Shown here one piece after another: positions 59,487 through 64,000 of a DNA stretch of 64,000 nt. How positions within the stretch are numbered: position 1 is the stretch's first letter; each line of letters opens with the position of its first letter. The translations under genes were made by a program, and so were the position numbers. Source of the stretch: Armatimonadota bacterium (lineage in GTDB: Bacteria; Sysuimicrobiota; Sysuimicrobiia; Sysuimicrobiales; Humicultoraceae); the NCBI GenBank assembly GCA_031081715.1, contig JAVHMA010000006.1:1-64000 (forward strand), read 5' to 3'. Below the pieces are notes generated by a model. The model was given only the letters and a program-made list of their open reading frames with translations, was not told where the DNA came from and did not search any database.

Positions 59487-60546
59487 CGTCATGAGCCGGC
59501 AGCCGGTGGCCGTCCACGCCGCGGCCACCGTGGCCGACGCCCTGCGCGTGATGCGCGCGCACGGCATCTCCAGTGTGCTCGTGCCGCCGCTGGCGGGCTC
59601 GCCCGAGTACGGCATCGTCACGATGCAGGACGTCCTGGCCAAGGTGGTCCGCGCCGGTGCCGACGCCCGGACGGTCCGCCTGGGCGACGTGATGACCTGG
59701 CGCCTCGTGACCGCCGAGCCGGGCTGGACGGTCCGCCGGGCCGCGGAGGCCATGGCGGACGCGCGGGTGCGCCGCCTGCCGGTGACCGACGGTCGCGGCA
59801 TCGTGGGGCTCGTCAGCGACACCGACATTTTCACGTCGCTCGTGCCGCGCGAGGAGTGGGGCCACGTGCGGCGGGTGCGCAAGGAACGGGCGCTTCGGCG
59901 GGCGGCGGCGGCCGGGCCCGCGGCAGCGGTCGCCGACCTGATGTCGAGCCCGGTGCTCACCATCGCGGGCGACGCGCCGGTGCGCGACGCGGTCGCCAAG
60001 ATGGTGGCCGCGGGCATCAGCAGCCTGCTCGTGACCGCGCCCGGCGGCCCCCCGGCGGCGATCGTCACCAAGCGCGACGTCGTCACCAAGGCCGTCGCGC
60101 ACGGCCGGCCGATCGAGGCCACGCGCGTCGAGGCCCTGGCGTCGGGCCCGCTCCGCACCGTCGCGGCCGAGGCGACCGTGGAGGCGTGCTCGGCCGAGAT
60201 GGCCGCCGCGCGCGTGCGCCGCCTGCCCGTCACCCGCGAGGGCCAAATCGTCGGGATCGTGAGCGACAGCGACATCCTGGCCGCGGTGGCCGGGGGCCGC
60301 TGGGTCGGGAAGGGCACGGGCCCCACCGCGGCGATCGCCGCGGACGTCTTGCGCGCGCCGCCCGTGGCGATGCAGGCAAGCACGGCCGGGGCGCTGGCGC
60401 CGGAGACCTCGCTATGGGAGTGCGCCGCCCGGCTCGCGGACGCCGGCACCCGGGAGCTTCCGGTCGTCCAGGACGGCCAGGTCATCGGGGTCGTTGGCGA
60501 GGAGGACATCGTCCGCGCGCTCGCCGAGCGCGGAGGGCACGACTAG
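59470..60546 (+). CDS. Multi-CBS-domain protein
   Basis: A 358-residue soluble protein made only of CBS motifs. Four clear ones begin at VADVMSRQPVAV, LGDVMTWRLVTA, VADLMSSPVLTI and VEALASGPLRTV. A divergent fifth follows, AADVLRAPPVAM to VVGEEDIVRALAE. CBS pairs bind adenine nucleotides (AMP, ATP, SAM, c-di-AMP in some cases). The GTG start lies 6 bases after GGGAGG and overlaps otsA by 17 bp; an upstream reading from 59137 is in the wrong frame for otsA and lacks CBS character. As the last gene of a c-di-AMP-riboswitch operon, it may be an energy or second-messenger sensor. Its partner is unknown. Confidence 0.85.
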   Translation: MLTVADVMSRQPVAVHAAATVADALRVMRAHGISSVLVPPLAGSPEYGIVTMQDVLAKVVRAGADARTVRLGDVMTWRLVTAEPGWTVRRAAEAMADARVRRLPVTDGRGIVGLVSDTDIFTSLVPREEWGHVRRVRKERALRRAAAAGPAAAVADLMSSPVLTIAGDAPVRDAVAKMVAAGISSLLVTAPGGPPAAIVTKRDVVTKAVAHGRPIEATRVEALASGPLRTVAAEATVEACSAEMAAARVRRLPVTREGQIVGIVSDSDILAAVAGGRWVGKGTGPTAAIAADVLRAPPVAMQASTAGALAPETSLWECAARLADAGTRELPVVQDGQVIGVVGEEDIVRALAERGGHD

Positions 60547-60589
60547 CCAGCCGCCTGGCCCCGCGCCGTCCCTACTACCGCGCCCCACC

Positions 60590-60618
60590 TTGACAACCGC
60601 GGCGCGGTTCCGTAAGGT
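60590..60618 (+). promoter_or_regulatory. Promoter of gltB leader
   Basis: TTGACA (60590-60595) and TAAGGT (60613-60618) are separated by exactly 17 bases, the strongest sigma-70-type promoter in the window. Transcription should begin around 60625, giving a leader of about 280 bases. Confidence 0.75.
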
Positions 60619-60689
60619 AGCACGCAACGGTGGACCGTGGGCCGCCGCGACGCGGCCGGATGGGATCGGGGTCCGCCGCGTCAGCGTCC

Positions 60690-60800
60690 TGAGGAAGTGC
60701 GCCTAGGGTTCCGCGGCCGCACCCGCGGCCGGTCTGGACCGAGCGGCGCAGGCGGAAACCCAGTCCGCTACACCGTCGGGAGAGAAGCCCGAGGGAGAGG
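60690..60800 (+). promoter_or_regulatory. ykkC-class riboswitch (likely ppGpp subtype by context) upstream of gltB
   Basis: The leader holds the conserved ykkC blocks: CTAGGGTTCCG (60703-60713), GGTCTGGACCGAG (60731-60743), TACACC, and CGGGAGAGAAGCCCGAGGGAGA (shown in two parts at 60777-60791 and 60792-60798). P1 is TGCGCC (60698-60703) with GGCGCA (60745-60750). P2 and a GCGGA/TCCGC hairpin are also visible. The ykkC scaffold covers guanidine-I, ppGpp, PRPP and ADP-type riboswitches. A glutamate-synthase target and no guanidine exporter or purine gene favour the ppGpp subtype, but the subtype was not resolved base by base. Confidence 0.8.
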
Positions 60801-60888
60801 TTCCTCGCACCGGAGGTCGCCTCCGGATGCACACCGGGGAGCCCATCGCCCGGGCTTCTCGCATTTCCCGCCGGTCCGCCCGGCGGGA
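60782..60888 (+). promoter_or_regulatory. Expression platform of the gltB riboswitch
   Basis: GAGAAGCCCG (60782-60791), part of the aptamer core, is perfectly complementary to CGGGCTTCTC (60851-60860), giving a 10-bp competing stem. Between them is the hairpin CCGGAGG-TCG-CCTCCGG (60810-60826). After them comes a perfect 9-bp hairpin TCCCGCCGG/CCGGCGGGA (60866-60888). The ribosome site GGTGATC (60894-60900) follows. Ligand binding and the competing stem cannot coexist; whether the output is transcriptional or translational is unclear, as no good U-tract is seen. Confidence 0.6.
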
Positions 60889-60905
60889 CAGCGGGTGATC
60901 GTCTG

Positions 60906-63900
60906 GTGATCGCGCGTACGCCGCCGGCCCCCCCGGCGACCTGGGACCGTGAGCGCGACGCGTGCGGCGTCGGCTTCGTCGCCGACCGCCGTGGCCGGCA
61001 CAGCCACGCCGTGCTCCGCTGTGCGCTCACCGCGGTCGCCAGCATGAGCCACCGCGGCGCGCTCGCCGCCGACGCGAAGACCGGCGACGGCGCCGGGGTC
61101 CTGACCCAGATCCCCTACACCCTGCTGCGCCGCGACCTGCGGCTGCGCACGGCCAACGCCGACCTCGGTGTCGGCATGGTCTTCCTGCCCCGCGCCACCG
61201 ACGCCGCGCGCGCCTCCTGGACGCTTGTCGCCACCACGCTCGAGGAGCACGGCGTGCCAGTGCTCGGCTGGCGGCTCGTGCCCACCGACCCCACGGCGCT
61301 CGGCGACCACGCGCGCCGCACCCAGCCGGAGATCGCGCAGGTGGTCGTGGGCCGGCCGCGCGGCGCGGACGACGAGGCCTACGAGCGGGCGCTCTACCGC
61401 GCGCGGCGCGCGATCGAACGCCGCGCCGCCGCCGAGGCCCTGGACCTCTACCTACCCTCGCTCTCGCACGCCACCGTGGTCTACAAGGGGCTGTTCGTCT
61501 CGCCACAGCTGCCGAAGTTCTACCCCGACCTGGAGCACCCAGCGTTCGAGACCGCGATCGCGGTCTTCCACCAGCGCTACAGCACCAACACCTTTCCGTC
61601 CTGGGCGCTCGCGCAGCCTTTCCGGTTGCTGGCGCACAACGGCGAGATCAACACGCTGCAGGGCAACGTCACCTGGATGGCCGCGCGCGAGGCGCTGCTG
61701 CGCTCGCCGCACTGGCCCGAGGGGCTCGACGACCTGACCCCCGTGATCCAGCCCGGCGGCAGCGACAGCGCGATGCTGGACAACGTGCTCGAGCTGCTGC
61801 GGCGGGGCGGCCGGTCGCTGCTGCACGCCATGCTCATGCTGGTCCCGAGTGCCTGGGAGGGCCTGGGCGACCTGCCCGAGCTGGTCCGCGCGTTCTTCGA
61901 GTACCATGCCTGCCTGATGGAGCCGTGGGACGGCCCGGCCGCGCTGGCGTTCTCCGATGGCCGCTACGCCGCGGCCGCGCTCGACCGGAACGGCCTGCGC
62001 CCGGCGCGCTACGTCGTCACGCGGGACGGCCTGGTGGTCGTGGCCTCGGAAGCCGGGGTGGTCGACGTGCCGGCCGAGCGCGTGGTCGAGAAAGGCCGGC
62101 TCGGTCCGGGCCAGGTGCTCGCGGTGGACACGCACAAGGGCGTCGTTCTGCACGACGACGAGGTCAAGATGCTCTGCGCCGCGCAGCGGCCCTACGGCAC
62201 CTGGGTGGAGCGGGAGCTGATCCGACTCGGCCGGCCGGCCGGCGAGACCCCTGCGCCGCCGCCAGACCTGGTCAGACGGCAGCGAGTCTTCGGCTACACC
62301 GGCGAGGACCTCCGCCGGGTCCTGCGGCCCATGGTGGACGAGGGCAAGGACCCCGTCTTCTCGATGGGTGACGACACGCCGCCCGCGGCGCTGGCAACGC
62401 GCCCCCGCGGGCTCGCCGCGTACTTCCGGCAGCGCTTCGCGCAGGTCACGAACCCGCCGATCGACCCGCTGCGCGAGCGGCTCGTCATGTCGCTGACCGG
62501 CTACCTCGGCCCGCGGCCGAACCTGCTCGAGGAAACCCCGGCGCATGCCCGGCTGGTGGCTCTGCCCTCACCCGTGCTCACTGCCGGAATGGTCGAGGCG
62601 ATCCGGAGGGACGCGCCGTTCCCGGTGACAACGCTGGCGACGCTGTTCGACGCCGGCGGGGGACCGGGGGCGATGCGCCGCGCGCTCGACGACCTAGTGC
62701 GCGCCGCGTGCGAGGCGGTGCGCGCGGGAACCGGCGTCCTGTTGCTCACCGACCGGGACGTGACGCCCGACCGCGCGCCGATCCCCATGCTGCTCGCCAC
62801 CTCGGCGGTGCACCACGGCCTGATCCGCGCCGGGCTGCGCGGCCGGACCGGGTTGCTCGTGGAGTCGGGCGAGGCGCGGGACATCCACCACATCGCCGCG
62901 CTCATCGGGTACGGCGCGAGCGGTGTGCACGCCTACCTGGCCCTCGCAAGCATCGCGGCCGACGCCGCCGACGAGCGCGAGGCGCGGGGGCGCGTGGAGC
63001 GGTGGCGCGAGGCGGTCGAGGCCGGGCTGCTCAAGATCATGTCGAAGATGGGGATCAGCGCGCTGGCGGCCTACCACGGCGCGCAGGTCTTCGAGGCCGT
63101 GGGCCTGGCCCGCGACCTGGTGGACACCTACTTCCCCGGGACGCCCTCGCGCGTGGGCGGCGTGGGCCCCGACGCGCTCGCCGCGGAGGTGCTGGCGCGC
63201 CACGCCGAGGCGTACCGCACCAGCGGTCCGATCGTCGAGACCGGATGGATCCGATACCAGCGGGGCGGCGAGTACCACGCCTACAACCCGGACGTCGTCC
63301 GGGCGATCCACCGGATCGCCGGAATCCGACGCGCGGACGCCCGCGACGACGACGCGGCGGCCGACGCCAGGGGCGCGCTGGCCGCCCTGGTGGAAGGCCG
63401 GCCCGCCACCGCGCTCCGCGACCTGCTGGAGTTCGTCCCGGGCACCCCGGTGCCGCTTGAGGAGGTCGAGCCGGCCTCGCAGATCGTGGCGCGCTTCGTC
63501 ATCTCGGCGATGTCCCACGGCGCCCTCTCGCTCGAGGCGCACACGACACTCGCGATCGCGGCCAACCGCATCGGCGCGCGCTCGAACTCGGGCGAGGGCG
63601 GTGAGGATCCCGCGCGCTACGTGCGCCGGCCCACCGGCGACTGGCCGAACAGCGCCATCAAGCAGATCGCCTCGGCGCGCTTCGGGGTGACGCCGGCCTA
63701 CGTCCGGTCGGCGCGCGAGCTCGAGATCAAGATGGCGCAGGGGAGCAAGCCCGGCGAGGGCGGCCAGCTCCCGGGGCACAAGGTGAGCGCGGAGATCGCG
63801 CGCATCCGGCGCTCGCAGCCCGGCATCACGCTCATCTCGCCGCCGCCGCACCACGACATCTACAGCATCGAGGACCTCGCGCAGCTCATCTATGACCTCA

Positions 63901-64000
63901 AGGTCGTGCACCCCGAGGCGCGCGTGGCGGTGAAGCTCGTCGCGGAGACCGGCGTGGGCACGATCGCCGCGGGCGTCGCAAAGGGCTTCGCCGACACGGT
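60906..64000 (+). CDS. gltB: Glutamate synthase large subunit (3' end outside window)
   Basis: The first 1031 residues of a roughly 1500-residue protein. Translation starts at GTG, 5 bases after GGTGATC. A 19-residue propeptide precedes Cys20 in RDACGVGFVAD, the Ntn glutaminase nucleophile exposed by processing. MSHRGA, QRYSTNTFPSW and AHNGEINTLQGN are glutaminase-domain motifs. The central domain covers about 430-780. The FMN barrel begins near residue 865 (ISAMSHGALSLEAH, then RSNSGEGGED). It converts 2-oxoglutarate and glutamine to two glutamates with the small subunit GltD, expected beyond the window. A ykkC-class leader controls it. Confidence 0.96.
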   Translation, partial: MIARTPPAPPATWDRERDACGVGFVADRRGRHSHAVLRCALTAVASMSHRGALAADAKTGDGAGVLTQIPYTLLRRDLRLRTANADLGVGMVFLPRATDAARASWTLVATTLEEHGVPVLGWRLVPTDPTALGDHARRTQPEIAQVVVGRPRGADDEAYERALYRARRAIERRAAAEALDLYLPSLSHATVVYKGLFVSPQLPKFYPDLEHPAFETAIAVFHQRYSTNTFPSWALAQPFRLLAHNGEINTLQGNVTWMAAREALLRSPHWPEGLDDLTPVIQPGGSDSAMLDNVLELLRRGGRSLLHAMLMLVPSAWEGLGDLPELVRAFFEYHACLMEPWDGPAALAFSDGRYAAAALDRNGLRPARYVVTRDGLVVVASEAGVVDVPAERVVEKGRLGPGQVLAVDTHKGVVLHDDEVKMLCAAQRPYGTWVERELIRLGRPAGETPAPPPDLVRRQRVFGYTGEDLRRVLRPMVDEGKDPVFSMGDDTPPAALATRPRGLAAYFRQRFAQVTNPPIDPLRERLVMSLTGYLGPRPNLLEETPAHARLVALPSPVLTAGMVEAIRRDAPFPVTTLATLFDAGGGPGAMRRALDDLVRAACEAVRAGTGVLLLTDRDVTPDRAPIPMLLATSAVHHGLIRAGLRGRTGLLVESGEARDIHHIAALIGYGASGVHAYLALASIAADAADEREARGRVERWREAVEAGLLKIMSKMGISALAAYHGAQVFEAVGLARDLVDTYFPGTPSRVGGVGPDALAAEVLARHAEAYRTSGPIVETGWIRYQRGGEYHAYNPDVVRAIHRIAGIRRADARDDDAAADARGALAALVEGRPATALRDLLEFVPGTPVPLEEVEPASQIVARFVISAMSHGALSLEAHTTLAIAANRIGARSNSGEGGEDPARYVRRPTGDWPNSAIKQIASARFGVTPAYVRSARELEIKMAQGSKPGEGGQLPGHKVSAEIARIRRSQPGITLISPPPHHDIYSIEDLAQLIYDLKVVHPEARVAVKLVAETGVGTIAAGVAKGFADT

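Noticed and set aside
60777-60890. Glycine riboswitch in the gltB leader
   Set aside because: GGGAGAG resembles the glycine aptamer, but the CCGAAGG..GCAA and CTCTCAGG blocks are missing, while the ykkC blocks are present in order.

Overview
The window is about 70% G+C and gene-dense, with very short intergenic gaps and many 1-20 bp stop/start overlaps (ATGA, GTGA). GTG starts are common and the tRNA gene encodes its own CCA. A ydaO-type (c-di-AMP) leader, a ykkC-type leader, ArgR-like boxes and many binding-protein ABC importers fit a free-living, high-GC, Gram-positive-affiliated or Terrabacteria-type heterotroph (Actinobacteria, Chloroflexi, Armatimonadota or a related candidate phylum). 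The phylum cannot be fixed from this sequence alone. No phage, IS, CRISPR or rRNA genes were seen.

Layout. (1) 1-6158, plus strand: a catabolic operon of an AspA/AstE-like deacylase (cut by the window edge), an MmgE/PrpD protein, an Ldh-type NAD(P) oxidoreductase, a metal-site-degenerate M24 creatinase-like protein and a family-5 solute-binding protein, closed by a strong bidirectional terminator. (2) 6196-10026, minus strand: SDR, DppB- and DppC-like permeases and a DegT aminotransferase. (3) 10128-12223, plus strand: a frameshifted Gfo/Idh/MocA oxidoreductase and an enolase-superfamily enzyme. (4) 12227-22966, minus strand: a ten-gene, mostly overlapping operon with a PP-loop ATPase, a sugar ABC importer without its ATPase, an esterase, a DUF4127 protein, an FAD oxidoreductase, an unassigned TIM-barrel-like protein, a GHMP sugar kinase and an MFS exporter. 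This is the best candidate for an undescribed pathway.

(5) 23079-29158: a small DUF4870-like membrane protein, tRNA-Ser(UGA), an amidohydrolase, P5C dehydrogenase, a methyltransferase, a FabG-like SDR and an MBL-fold hydrolase. (6) 29160-33480: carAB with tandem ArgR boxes over its promoter. (7) 33654-39108: a complete sugar ABC importer (binding protein, two permeases, MsmK/UgpC-type ATPase) followed by a GH63-like hydrolase, plausibly for glucosyl- or mannosyl-glycerate. (8) 39198-60546: a zinc-ribbon membrane protein, then a very complete alpha-glucan/trehalose island: GlgE, a TreS-maltokinase fusion, GlgB, TreZ, TreY and a convergent GlgX/TreX. It continues with a c-di-AMP riboswitch-led operon of TreT, an MscS channel, a YihY/BrkB membrane protein, an OtsA-OtsB fusion and a multi-CBS protein. 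(9) 60547-64000: a ykkC-class riboswitch leader and the 5' two-thirds of gltB.

Working together. Regions 7-9 link osmolyte uptake, all four common trehalose routes (TPS/TPP, TreY/Z, TreS, TreT), the GlgE glucan route, an osmotic safety valve and glutamate synthesis. Two RNA switches sense second messengers or alarmones: c-di-AMP for turgor, and possibly ppGpp for amino-acid status. That picture is inferred from gene identities and visible RNA motifs.
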